Shown: positions 1 through 5,779, counted from the first letter of the stretch. The stretch: DNA of 6,044 nt from Chitinophagaceae bacterium (GCA_016787105.1 JAEUVI010000368.1:1-6044), one strand, 5' to 3'. A program made the numbers and translations. Notes: generated from the letters alone by a model not told the origin.

Positions 1-3
1 CAG

Positions 4-31
4 GCCCCTGTTCGCTAGCAGGGGCTTTTTT
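4..31 (+). terminator. Intrinsic terminator of an upstream gene outside the window
   Basis: GCCCCTG (4-10) pairs perfectly with CAGGGGC (19-25) around an 8-base loop, and six T residues follow directly (26-31). This is a textbook rho-independent terminator reading on the plus strand. It ends a gene that lies before the window. The 129-872 gene therefore probably needs its own promoter within about 32-128, but I see no clear TAnnTTTG element there. Confidence 0.85.
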
Positions 32-128
32 ATGATTCTTTAAAAAAAGAACTCTTTCACCTTTTTTCACACAATGATATACAGTATGCAACGTTCTGGA
101 AATATCTATCCAATGAAAAGCCTTGTCC

Positions 129-872
129 ATGCCTATCCATACCAACCTAAAATCTGCAAGTGCAGCTGCCAGCCTTGTATTTTATGAACGTTTTCGTGGT
201 TTTTACTCTAAAACAACAAACGAAAAAAACAGTACTGCTAAAGCAAATACCAACTTTTCATCACGATCAATGAGAATGGCTAAGCAGGCTTGTATCGCAA
301 TGTCGCATGTTTCAAAACTGGAAATCAGTAAAGAAATGATAAAGCGACTTTCAGTAGCATTTGAACAATGGTTTACCAATGAACAGGTACAGCACAATGA
401 ACCTTTTAATTACATGAATACTGTTTGCGGGTTTCGGTTCAATAGCGAAACCTGTTTGAATCAGAAATTTGAGACCAATTTTGAAATAGAATGGAAGTCA
501 ACTAATCATATCAATCTAAAAATACCTGCACTCACGCCTCGCATGGATATTATCGCTCCTGCAAGAACATTATCGGTATGTCTAAACATTATTTCAGCCT
601 GCATTTCTATAAATCCCGCCAGGAGTTCTCAATTCCTTAAAAGCTTTTCCTTCGTTCAGAAAGAAAATCCTGCTATACAATTAGTAATTCCTTATACAAA
701 AGATATTACACCGGCAAAGGAAATAGAGATTGCAGTGGCACTACAACCGGGCTGTGCGACTTTGTTGATCGCATCGCTTGAATACATTATTATGCAAAAA
801 GGGAAACTGGCGAACGTGACTGATGCTAAATGGCTGCCGGTAGATATTCTTTCTGCCGTATACAAAAAATAA
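129..872 (+). CDS. Hypothetical protein, 247 aa, cytoplasmic
   Basis: I do not recognise this protein. The frame opens at TTG 123, but ATG 129 is chosen because ATG starts are strongly preferred and nothing favours the TTG. There is no signal peptide, lipobox or membrane helix, so a cytoplasmic location is likely. The first ~95 residues look mostly helical and basic (RFRGFYSK near the start, then a long stretch up to EQWFTNEQ). The rest alternates hydrophobic and polar residues (FEIEWKST, HINLKIP, IQLVIPY, IEIAVALQ) as in a beta-rich domain. Six cysteines are scattered without a metal-site spacing. It stands alone between two terminators and is divergent in role from the minus-strand genes that follow. 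Codon use looks ordinary for the window, and the long uninterrupted frame followed by a hairpin supports a real gene. Function is unknown. Confidence 0.75.
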   Translation: MPIHTNLKSASAAASLVFYERFRGFYSKTTNEKNSTAKANTNFSSRSMRMAKQACIAMSHVSKLEISKEMIKRLSVAFEQWFTNEQVQHNEPFNYMNTVCGFRFNSETCLNQKFETNFEIEWKSTNHINLKIPALTPRMDIIAPARTLSVCLNIISACISINPARSSQFLKSFSFVQKENPAIQLVIPYTKDITPAKEIEIAVALQPGCATLLIASLEYIIMQKGKLANVTDAKWLPVDILSAVYKK

Positions 873-901
873 CATCACGTTTTCTTCTCTTTCATAAGTA
901 T

Positions 902-937
902 AAATAGAAAACAGCCCAGAAGGCTGTTTATCTATTT
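902..937. terminator. Hairpin terminator downstream of the hypothetical gene
   Basis: AAACAGCC (909-916) pairs with GGCTGTTT (922-929) over a 5-base loop. AAATAG (902-907) and CTATTT (932-937) extend the stem after a small internal bulge, giving a stem of about 14 pairs. Thirty bases after the TAA of the 129-872 gene, it is well placed to end that transcript. The AT-rich outer stem supplies T-rich tails in both directions, so it may also stop minus-strand readthrough from the operon to the right. Confidence 0.7.
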
Positions 938-1277
938 GACGTAATTTTTAACAAGGTAGCTTCGAGACTAATACGTCAATTTGTGGTTTTTCAGGACTGG
1001 ATTACCAGCATAAGTTCTTTGTTCTTCTTAGTTGTGATGTGTTGTCATAGTTCAACGGCCAAATTGTGTTTTTCAAAGGATACCAAATTAAAAATGGGGT
1101 TTCATAGTTGTTTTCAAAGTCTATCGGATTCTGGTTTTTCGTTCAGATATTGATAGCACAAAATAACATCACCAGGAGCTTGTATAAAATAGTAGAAGCT
1201 ACCGATCTTTTGTAAAACTATCGATAGCTGCTTGTAGATGAATATTTACGGAAAATATCTTCGCAAATCAACGAATC
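938..1277. other. Gene-poor stretch with possible decayed minus-strand frame
   Basis: No intact gene is supported here. On the minus strand three neighbouring frames stay open for roughly 30-45 codons each. One ends at about 1240 (containing FFDSLICEDIFRKY). One ends with TGA at 1114-1116 (containing FIQAPGDVILCYQYLNEK). One runs on to about 1000 (containing YETPFLIWYPLKNT). None has a good start, and they could be joined only by frameshifts. This is compatible with a decayed gene, but AT-rich DNA can do this by chance and short open frames also occur on the plus strand. An imperfect inverted repeat (1197-1206 with 1220-1229, 9 of 10 bases paired) lies inside, with no T-run after it. I recognise no protein family. 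Confidence 0.3.
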
Positions 1278-1304
1278 AAAAAAATTAACTAAACCTGCAG
1301 TTAA
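1278..1304 (-). terminator. Terminator of the MbnP/MbnH/beta-barrel operon
   Basis: Read on the minus strand, TTAACT and AGTTAA (1285-1290 and 1299-1304) form a 6-base AT-rich stem around an 8-base loop, followed at once by seven T residues (1284 down to 1278). It lies 16 bases past the stop of the 1321-2244 gene. The stem is weak, so termination may be partial, but position and T-run fit an intrinsic terminator. Confidence 0.55.
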
Positions 1305-1320
1305 TAAAGAACCCCTAAAA

Positions 1321-2244
1321 TTAAAATAAGAATGAAACGTGCAGCATAAACCTGTCACCAGCCTTTACAAATCCATTGGCGAGGTTTTGATGCAGGGGTA
1401 ATTGATAATTTCCACCTATTATTATTTTTCCCATAACTGTTTCAACGCCGGTTGTAGCCAACAGAATTCTTCCACCTGATCCGTCTGATAAAGATGCACC
1501 ATCTTTGTCTTTATTGGCAGTTTCATATTGTGTACCCACATTGGGTGCAATAGAGATTTTTTTTGCAAGCCTGAACTTATAATAGGCCTGGGCGCTAAGA
1601 CTGAATTTATTGCCATAACGGTAATCATACTTGTTGGCTGAATTCAACTTGTATGATGAGTTAATGTTCAGTCCCGCATCCTGCAACCTGATATCGTACA
1701 TCAGGTTGGCAGTAAAATCAACACTACCCGTACCTAACTGAAACAGATTTGAATTGTCGGCATCCTCAGATTTATCAGCCGATGTATATTCTCCTGTTGG
1801 TAACTTAAAACCACCGCCAATCCATAAGCTTTGAACCAGTAATTTACTAGTCAATACTGATTGCTTTTTGTTAAACAATTCATAGTAACCGCTAACAGAA
1901 ATGTCCCCCAAACCTTTTTTTCGGTTCACATCACCCTGGTTCACTTTTTCGTTAAAATTGAAAGGTATAGATGTCATTAAACGAAACTTCTTGCCGATAT
2001 TCCAACCGCCCCATACTTCAATAGTGCGGTATGTTTCATCAGTAGTCAAATAAGAAATGGCACCTCCTGCTCCGATATGCGTACGTAATGAATTGAAACG
2101 ATACCGGAAACCCATAATTGTTTTATTGAAATCCGGCAACAGGCCGATATAACTATTACCAACGCCACACCCGCAGATATCGCATGCGAATGTGATGACA
2201 GGAAATAAAAAAATTACTAGTGAAACGGAAATTCTTCTTTTCAT
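1321..2244 (-). CDS. Outer-membrane beta-barrel, MetA-type transporter-like, CDICGCG N-terminus
   Basis: 307 residues. Residues 1-20 are a signal peptide (MKRR, then a hydrophobic core ending ITFA), followed at once by CDICGCG (C21, C24, C26). The rest is a series of amphipathic strands. It carries motifs of the family annotated as transporter or 'MetA-pathway of phenol degradation' barrels: GLGDISVSGYY (111-121), GGGFKLPTGEY (143-153) and FQLGTGSVDF (168-177). It ends in phenylalanine (HVSFLF), as expected of a substrate of the outer-membrane assembly machinery. It is the last gene of the operon, 6 bases after the di-heme protein gene. The family name does not prove phenol transport. In this context I infer passage or surface handling of copper or a copper complex. 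The cysteine cluster could bind metal or, less likely, C21 could be lipidated, though the lipobox is poor. Confidence 0.85.
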   Translation of the reverse strand: MKRRISVSLVIFLFPVITFACDICGCGVGNSYIGLLPDFNKTIMGFRYRFNSLRTHIGAGGAISYLTTDETYRTIEVWGGWNIGKKFRLMTSIPFNFNEKVNQGDVNRKKGLGDISVSGYYELFNKKQSVLTSKLLVQSLWIGGGFKLPTGEYTSADKSEDADNSNLFQLGTGSVDFTANLMYDIRLQDAGLNINSSYKLNSANKYDYRYGNKFSLSAQAYYKFRLAKKISIAPNVGTQYETANKDKDGASLSDGSGGRILLATTGVETVMGKIIIGGNYQLPLHQNLANGFVKAGDRFMLHVSFLF

Positions 2245-2250
2245 AACTTT

Positions 2251-3276
2251 TTATTGTTCCGATAAAAGTTTGTTTGCAATGAAAACTTTATCGTTAAGTG
2301 TTTTTAAAAATGCCTTGACCTTTGTTTTTTCATCTGCGGTCATTGGAATCCCTGGTTCATTGTTTTGCAAAATCATGTCTAAGTTTTGCGTTTGCTTTAC
2401 ACCAGATGAATAATGATCAAGCACGGCATCCAGCGTAAGGAAGCGGCCATCATGCATATAAGGTGCTGTATAGTCGAGGTTACGAAGGCTGGGTACTTTG
2501 AATTTGTATCTGTCTGTTTCATCCAGCGTAATAGCATACCTGCCTGCATCATCAATTAGCCCTATGCCAATTCCATTATTACGGAATGACTGATCGGTAA
2601 ACAAAGGTTCAGTATGACAGCTGCTGCATTTCTGTTTATATAATGCATACCCTTCCTCTTCTTGTTTTGTAAAAGTTTTTCCTTCTTTCCGGATAACGCT
2701 GTCATATTTTGAATTGCTGCTCACACACATTGCCATAAACTGCGAAAGTGCTTTCATAAACCTGGCAGTACTAACCTCAGTTGTACCAAATGCCGATTGA
2801 AACAAACCTGGGTAATCGGGATGCGCTTTTAATTTTGAAATCACATTCGTTACTGTTTCATCCATTTCAACATGGTTAGTAATCGGGGCTACTGGCTGCA
2901 AGTCCAAATCAAATACACCACCATCCCACATAAAGCTTGTATTCCAGGCGAGGTTCATGATTGGAGGTGAATTGCGCACTCCGAGTTTGTCTTCTATTCC
3001 ATGACTAACACTATGTCCATGCTGTGTGAATGCCGAAGTTTGTATATGGCAACTACCGCAACTGATTGTATTATTCCTGGAAAGAATTGGGTCATAAAAT
3101 AATTTTCTGCCAAGCTCAAATCCTTCCTTTGTTACAAGGTTAGTTGCAAAACGATAAACAGGCTCAGGAAAATTTCCAGGCTGTTGAAAAGATAAAAATT
3201 GCTTTTCAACAGACTTGGTACATGCGTAAACAGAAAATGCCAAAACAGTTAATATGATAAAATATTTCTTCCTCAT
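2251..3276 (-). CDS. Di-heme MbnH-like / cytochrome c peroxidase family lipoprotein
   Basis: 341 residues. The N-terminus is a lipoprotein signal ending SVYAC (C19), so the mature protein should be membrane-anchored and face the periplasm. Two c-type heme sites are present: CGSCH (C73, C76, H77) and CSSCH (C217, C220, H221). FMWDGG (W117 lies between the heme sites) and APYMHDGRF (M274, H275 are candidate second-heme ligands) match the CcpA/MauG superfamily. Length is normal. Members either reduce hydrogen peroxide or, as in MauG and MbnH, oxidise a partner protein through a high-valent di-heme state. The preceding gene, 2 bases away, encodes an MbnP-like protein, which is the partner of MbnH. 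Tryptophan oxidation of that partner is therefore more likely than simple peroxidase activity, but this is inferred from context. Heme loading would need the cell's cytochrome c maturation system, which is not in the window. Confidence 0.9.
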   Translation of the reverse strand: MRKKYFIILTVLAFSVYACTKSVEKQFLSFQQPGNFPEPVYRFATNLVTKEGFELGRKLFYDPILSRNNTISCGSCHIQTSAFTQHGHSVSHGIEDKLGVRNSPPIMNLAWNTSFMWDGGVFDLDLQPVAPITNHVEMDETVTNVISKLKAHPDYPGLFQSAFGTTEVSTARFMKALSQFMAMCVSSNSKYDSVIRKEGKTFTKQEEEGYALYKQKCSSCHTEPLFTDQSFRNNGIGIGLIDDAGRYAITLDETDRYKFKVPSLRNLDYTAPYMHDGRFLTLDAVLDHYSSGVKQTQNLDMILQNNEPGIPMTADEKTKVKAFLKTLNDKVFIANKLLSEQ

Positions 3277-3278
3277 AT

Positions 3279-4067
3279 TTAATTCTCCGTATGATCGTGA
3301 CGAAAAATGGTCGAATAGTTATTGGAAATATTAGCACTGAAATCATCAAACATTACAACAGGTTTTGCTGCAATGCTTAACTGTGTGCTTCCATTAAACA
3401 GCTTCGCGATATCAACCATCAGGTGAATGTTACTTTCACCGCCGGCAGGTACTTTGGCAATACCCCCTGTAGTAAGGTCCAATTTTACTTCCCGGATGTT
3501 ATTAATCGTAGGTGAAGAATAACCGCCAAATCCTCCGATATGGTACATAAACACATTGCCTGCCTCTGCAGAAGCTGGTGATACACCTTCTATTTTAAAG
3601 AAAATATACCCGCTATTCCAAGACCAGTACATGCCATTGGCACCTGCGGCTGGATCAAGAACACCTGTTCTGCGGGCTATATCCATTGTATTTCTCAGGC
3701 TGTCCACACCGATAGTGAAAGCTACTTGCCTGTACTCGCCTTTGGGTATTGTTACTTCAGCACTGTGCGAAGCTTCATCACTTTCATCTATTAAAAAATA
3801 ACTGCTATCCTGCGGCACTACTACCTCTACTCCGGCTGTATTTGTTACTTTGATATTGCTGATATAATACTTTAAGGTTGATACTTTATAATTTTCGCCC
3901 GAACTATTTGTGTATGTAACTGTATTGAGAAAAAGATTTTGTCCATCAACTATGTTATCGAACTCAATGGATAGACGACCGGGGTTATTATTCTCCGGCA
4001 CATCATCTTTTTTGCAGGATACAAGAGACACGAAAAGCAATGCAGCTATAGATAAGTATGATTTCAT
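3279..4067 (-). CDS. MbnP-like copper-binding lipoprotein
   Basis: 262 residues. The lipoprotein signal ends LVSC (C18), followed by a charged, Asn-rich linker. The body (about 31-245) is beta-rich and matches the MbnP family: an opening RLSIEFDNIVDGQNL, LKYYISNIKV (65-74), GMYWSWNSGYIFFKIEG (145-161), MYHIGG (174-179) and IHLMVDIAKLF (214-224). It ends FRHDHTEN. W148 and W150 lie in the most conserved stretch. In characterised relatives (MbnP, and the MopE/CorA type of methanotrophs) a tryptophan is converted to kynurenine and, with histidines, binds copper. H176, H215, H257 and H259 are candidate ligands here. It is the first gene of a three-gene operon and is followed 2 bases later by the likely modifying enzyme. 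The family assignment is firm; copper binding in this organism is inferred. Confidence 0.88.
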   Translation of the reverse strand: MKSYLSIAALLFVSLVSCKKDDVPENNNPGRLSIEFDNIVDGQNLFLNTVTYTNSSGENYKVSTLKYYISNIKVTNTAGVEVVVPQDSSYFLIDESDEASHSAEVTIPKGEYRQVAFTIGVDSLRNTMDIARRTGVLDPAAGANGMYWSWNSGYIFFKIEGVSPASAEAGNVFMYHIGGFGGYSSPTINNIREVKLDLTTGGIAKVPAGGESNIHLMVDIAKLFNGSTQLSIAAKPVVMFDDFSANISNNYSTIFRHDHTEN

Positions 4068-4103
4068 ACTGGTAATTATTAAAATGAATGATTAAATAAA
4101 AGC

Positions 4104-4143
4104 CTGTAGCAAAAATTTTTGCTGTTGCTACAGAATGTAGCAA
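4104..4143 (-). promoter_or_regulatory. Alternating 8-base inverted repeats in the leader of the MbnP operon
   Basis: On the plus strand TGTAGCAA occurs at 4105-4112 and 4136-4143, and its reverse complement TTGCTACA at 4125-4132. The middle copy can pair with either neighbour. With 4136-4143 it gives a tight 8-bp hairpin with a 3-base loop. With 4104-4112 it gives a 9-bp stem with a 12-base loop, followed on the minus strand by GCTTTTATTT. The second form resembles a weak intrinsic terminator, either ending the 4180-4635 transcript or acting as an attenuator before the 4067 gene. Alternatively the 19-base dyad 4125-4143 is a protein operator. Its core TACA-GAA-TGTA resembles the CopY/BlaI box TACAnnTGTA but is one base longer. 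Confidence 0.55.
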
Positions 4144-4179
4144 TCAAATTGCACAGATATAACTAAATAGTAAAACAGC

Positions 4180-4635
4180 TTAAGCACCGGGCGGGTGGAA
4201 TACAGGACTTGAAATATCAACAGTAGTATTATCCTGGTAAAAGGGATAAAGATTTTTTTCTCTCAATATTCTTGTTTCGGGAGCTGTAGTAAAAAATGAC
4301 TTTGAAGAAAGATTGGTTTCATTTTTACCTGCTGATTTATTTTCAGGATTTTCCTGCTCTTTCTTTTCTTGTCTGGCAAGCTTTTTCATAAACTGACATT
4401 GACCATTGCAGTGAAGCATTGGCCGGGCCTTATTCACACAATTCTTAGCATAAGCAGGGGTATTCAGGTAATAGTCAAGTGCAATAAACTGGTTGGCAAA
4501 TGCCTGCACAGCAAAAGAAAGAAGCAATATGAAAGCACTTATTTTTTTCAGCACTTGCCGATTTTTTGCAAATCTAATTATAAATGCTATCTGATAGGTA
4601 TGATTAAAGTCAGGAGATAGACTCTTCCTTGTCAT
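4180..4635 (-). CDS. Small secreted cysteine protein with CNGQC motif
   Basis: Up to 151 residues from ATG 4633-4635. A signal peptide is clear but sits late: VLKKISAFILLLSFAVQAFA (28-47). The true start may therefore be GTG at 4552-4554, giving about 124 residues and a normal signal peptide. A TAnnTTTG match at 4569-4576 lies just ahead of that GTG. The mature part has NCVNKARPMLHCNGQCQFMKK (C66, H75, C76, C80), a lysine- and glutamate-rich segment (83-104), and a C-terminus SPVFHPPGA. I recall small Bacteroidetes proteins of this pattern (CVNK...HCNGKC ... FHPP), usually unannotated and near metal or TonB-linked genes. That is memory, not a search result. The cysteines and histidines suggest metal binding in the periplasm or at the surface. 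Same strand and 112 bases ahead of the MbnP-like gene, it may share its regulation. Confidence 0.75.
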   Translation of the reverse strand: MTRKSLSPDFNHTYQIAFIIRFAKNRQVLKKISAFILLLSFAVQAFANQFIALDYYLNTPAYAKNCVNKARPMLHCNGQCQFMKKLARQEKKEQENPENKSAGKNETNLSSKSFFTTAPETRILREKNLYPFYQDNTTVDISSPVFHPPGA

Positions 4636-4636
4636 A

Positions 4637-4652
4637 TGGTATTAAGATACCA
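4637..4652. promoter_or_regulatory. Short perfect dyad immediately before an ATG
   Basis: TGGTAT (4637-4642) and ATACCA (4647-4652) are perfect inverted repeats around TAAG. The dyad ends one base before the ATG of the 151-residue reading of the small cysteine protein. It could be an operator overlapping the transcription start or a small hairpin in the messenger, but six-base arms can arise by chance. Confidence 0.3.
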
Positions 4653-4677
4653 ATAGAGTTTTCATTTTAACTATCAA

Positions 4678-4704
4678 TAAAGATATTTAAGTAACATAGT
4701 CAAA
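4678..4704 (-). promoter_or_regulatory. Possible promoter of the small cysteine protein gene
   Basis: On the minus strand TATCTTTA (4678-4685) matches the Bacteroidetes -7 element TAnnTTTG at all but the last base, and TTTG lies 15 bases upstream (4701-4704). The spacing is shorter than the usual 17-23 and the match is imperfect, so this is a weak candidate, offered mainly because a promoter is expected between the terminator at 4711-4759 and the ATG at 4635. Confidence 0.25.
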
Positions 4705-4710
4705 TAGAAA

Positions 4711-4759
4711 GTATAATATCAGGATGAATAACTCCATCGGATATTATACCTTTTTTTTT
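4711..4759. terminator. Bidirectional hairpin terminator after the ArsR-AHSA1 operon
   Basis: GTATAATATC (4711-4720) and GATATTATAC (4740-4749) pair perfectly over ten bases. GATG/CATC (4723-4726 and 4735-4738) extend the stem inside, leaving an 8-base loop. On the minus strand it follows the stop of the 4758-5258 gene by eight bases and is trailed by TTTCTATTT. On the plus strand it is trailed by nine T residues (4751-4759). It should end the operon and also block opposing transcription. Confidence 0.75.
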
Positions 4760-5258
4760 ATCTTTTCGACAAGGTCGTCAGCAATTCTGACAGGTAATCC
4801 AATGTCATTGTAAAACCTTCCTTGAAACCCATTTCAATCATTTTCTCCATACGCTCACGCGACTCATTGTAAATGGAAATGCTGACAGTTGTAATTGCAT
4901 TTTGTTCTTCAAAATTCAAATTCCAGTCCGAACCAGGCAGTACAGGATTTTCATCTTTATCTGAAAAAGCATTCAGGAATTTAAAATTGGTTTTTGGACT
5001 AATGGAAGTATACTGCTGCAGCGACCAGTGTTCCTGTCCTTCAGGGCTTACCATTGCATAAAACCTTCTCCCTCCTACTTCAAAATTCATAACCTTTGTT
5101 TTTGATGACCATGGCTTAGGGGCCCACCACTGATCAAGAATTTCCTTTTTGGTAAATGCATCCCAGACCAGGGAAAGATCTGCATCGAATTCTCTTGTAA
5201 TGTATGCTGTCTTTGCGTCCATGTCGACAGTAAAGTCAAATAGCAGGCTGTTACTCAT
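4758..5258 (-). CDS. AHSA1-type SRPBCC domain protein
   Basis: 166 residues, cytoplasmic, with no signal peptide. It belongs to the AHSA1 (activator of Hsp90 ATPase homologue 1-like) branch of the START/SRPBCC fold. Signs are ITREFDADLSLVWDAFTK (20-37), the tryptophan-rich ILDQWWAPKPW (40-50), EVGGRRFYAMVSPEG (60-74), and the closing helix MGFKEGFTMTLDYLSELL (143-160), in the order and length usual for the family. The fold makes a deep hydrophobic cavity; the ligand is not known for most bacterial members, and nothing here identifies one. Its ATG overlaps the TGA of the ArsR gene (5255-5258, ATGA), so the two are almost certainly co-transcribed and translationally coupled. ArsR plus AHSA1 is a recurrent pairing. 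The cavity protein may sense or process what the repressor responds to, but this is inference. Confidence 0.9.
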   Translation of the reverse strand: MSNSLLFDFTVDMDAKTAYITREFDADLSLVWDAFTKKEILDQWWAPKPWSSKTKVMNFEVGGRRFYAMVSPEGQEHWSLQQYTSISPKTNFKFLNAFSDKDENPVLPGSDWNLNFEEQNAITTVSISIYNESRERMEKMIEMGFKEGFTMTLDYLSELLTTLSKR

Positions 5259-5575
5259 TTTTTTTGTTTTTTTATTGTTGATAATACGTTGTCCAATTGA
5301 TTAAATCGCGTTTCCCAGATTTTTCTGAATTGGTTAAGCCATTTATCAATCTCTTTCATTTTTTCAATTTCAAGAGAATAATAAATTTCTCTGCCCTGCT
5401 GTTCTGGTTTTACCAGTTCGCACTCTGTAAGTATGCGAAGGTGCTTGGAAACAGATTGCCGGGTAGTATTGAAATTTTCGGCGATTGCGTTGGGCGTCAT
5501 TGCCTGTAATGCGATTAAAGTAATAATGGCACGTCTTGTTGGATCGGCAATGGCCTGGAAGATATCCCGTCTCAT
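5255..5575 (-). CDS. ArsR-family winged-helix transcriptional repressor
   Basis: 106 residues, one winged helix-turn-helix domain. The family opening FQAIADPTRRAIITLI (6-21) is followed by the helix-turn-helix, with the recognition helix near TTRQSVSKHLRIL (37-49), and the wing GREIYYSLE (61-69). A basic helical tail (about 72-106) probably supports dimerisation. The only cysteine is C52, and the metal motif ELCVCD of ArsR/SmtB metal sensors is absent, so this is probably not a metal sensor. It belongs with the ArsR proteins paired with AHSA1 genes. The start ATG 5573-5575 lies about 30 bases after the predicted transcription start. The promoter is embedded in a large palindrome (5592-5641), which suggests autorepression of the operon. 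The gene overlaps the next gene by four bases. Confidence 0.92.
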   Translation of the reverse strand: MRRDIFQAIADPTRRAIITLIALQAMTPNAIAENFNTTRQSVSKHLRILTECELVKPEQQGREIYYSLEIEKMKEIDKWLNQFRKIWETRFNQLDNVLSTIKKQKK

Positions 5576-5591
5576 TTTTCTTGTATTTTAT

Positions 5592-5641
5592 TTACGAAAC
5601 TAATTGGTTGCAAATATATGTGCAACTATTTGGTTTCGCAA
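5592..5641 (-). promoter_or_regulatory. ArsR operator: 50-base palindrome with two sites
   Basis: The two 25-base halves (5592-5616, 5617-5641) are inverted copies matching at 20 of 25 positions with no spacer. Within them are two 18-base sites, CGAAACTAATTGGTTGCA (5595-5612) and TGCAACTATTTGGTTTCG (5621-5638). Each is itself a rough palindrome, with centres 26 bases apart. The core AACTAATTGGTT recurs as AACTATTTGGTT. The sites cover the spacer of the ArsR promoter and reach into its -7 and -33 elements, the expected position for repression by the ArsR dimer encoded just downstream. Binding is inferred from position and symmetry. Confidence 0.7.
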
Positions 5642-5642
5642 A
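5611..5642 (-). promoter_or_regulatory. Bacteroidetes-type promoter of the ArsR-AHSA1 operon
   Basis: On the minus strand TTTG (5639-5642) is followed after exactly 20 bases by TATATTTG (5611-5618), a full match to the Bacteroidetes consensus TTTG / TAnnTTTG used by the primary sigma factor of that phylum. Transcription should start about 5604, giving a leader of roughly 30 bases before the ATG at 5575. It is the clearest promoter in the window. Confidence 0.75.
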
Positions 5643-5779
5643 TTTATTTTATGAATCCTAAAGCTGAGAAAGACGCTTTGAATATTGTTATTTATCAATT
5701 TTCAAATTAGGCCTTTGCAAATTATTGCCAGTTTTGTACGTAACTTCTCGTTAACAGTTTAAAACTAATTAGCTACAGC

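Noticed and set aside
203..397. Minus-strand open frame inside the hypothetical gene
   Set aside because: It lies wholly opposite the longer 129-872 frame, has no start signal and no recognisable protein features.
938..1320. Insertion sequence, tRNA or CRISPR in the gene-poor stretch
   Set aside because: No terminal inverted repeats with target duplication, no cloverleaf, and no regularly spaced repeats were found.
2192..2413. Plus-strand open frame spanning the junction of the beta-barrel and di-heme genes
   Set aside because: It is antisense to two clearly identified genes whose motifs fix the coding strand.
4108..4123. Perfect 16-base palindrome AGCAAAAATTTTTGCT as a separate operator
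   Set aside because: It lies inside the loop and stem of the larger 4104-4133 hairpin and consists largely of A and T runs; it is better described as part of that array.
4369..4620. Plus-strand open frame opposite the small cysteine protein
   Set aside because: The minus-strand frame has a signal peptide and a cysteine motif; the plus-strand product shows neither a promoter nor recognisable features.
5651..5710. Plus-strand 19-codon frame MNPKAEKDALNIVIYQFSN as a leader peptide or small gene
   Set aside because: Very short, no promoter or conserved feature, and no regulatory hairpin after it; such frames are expected by chance.
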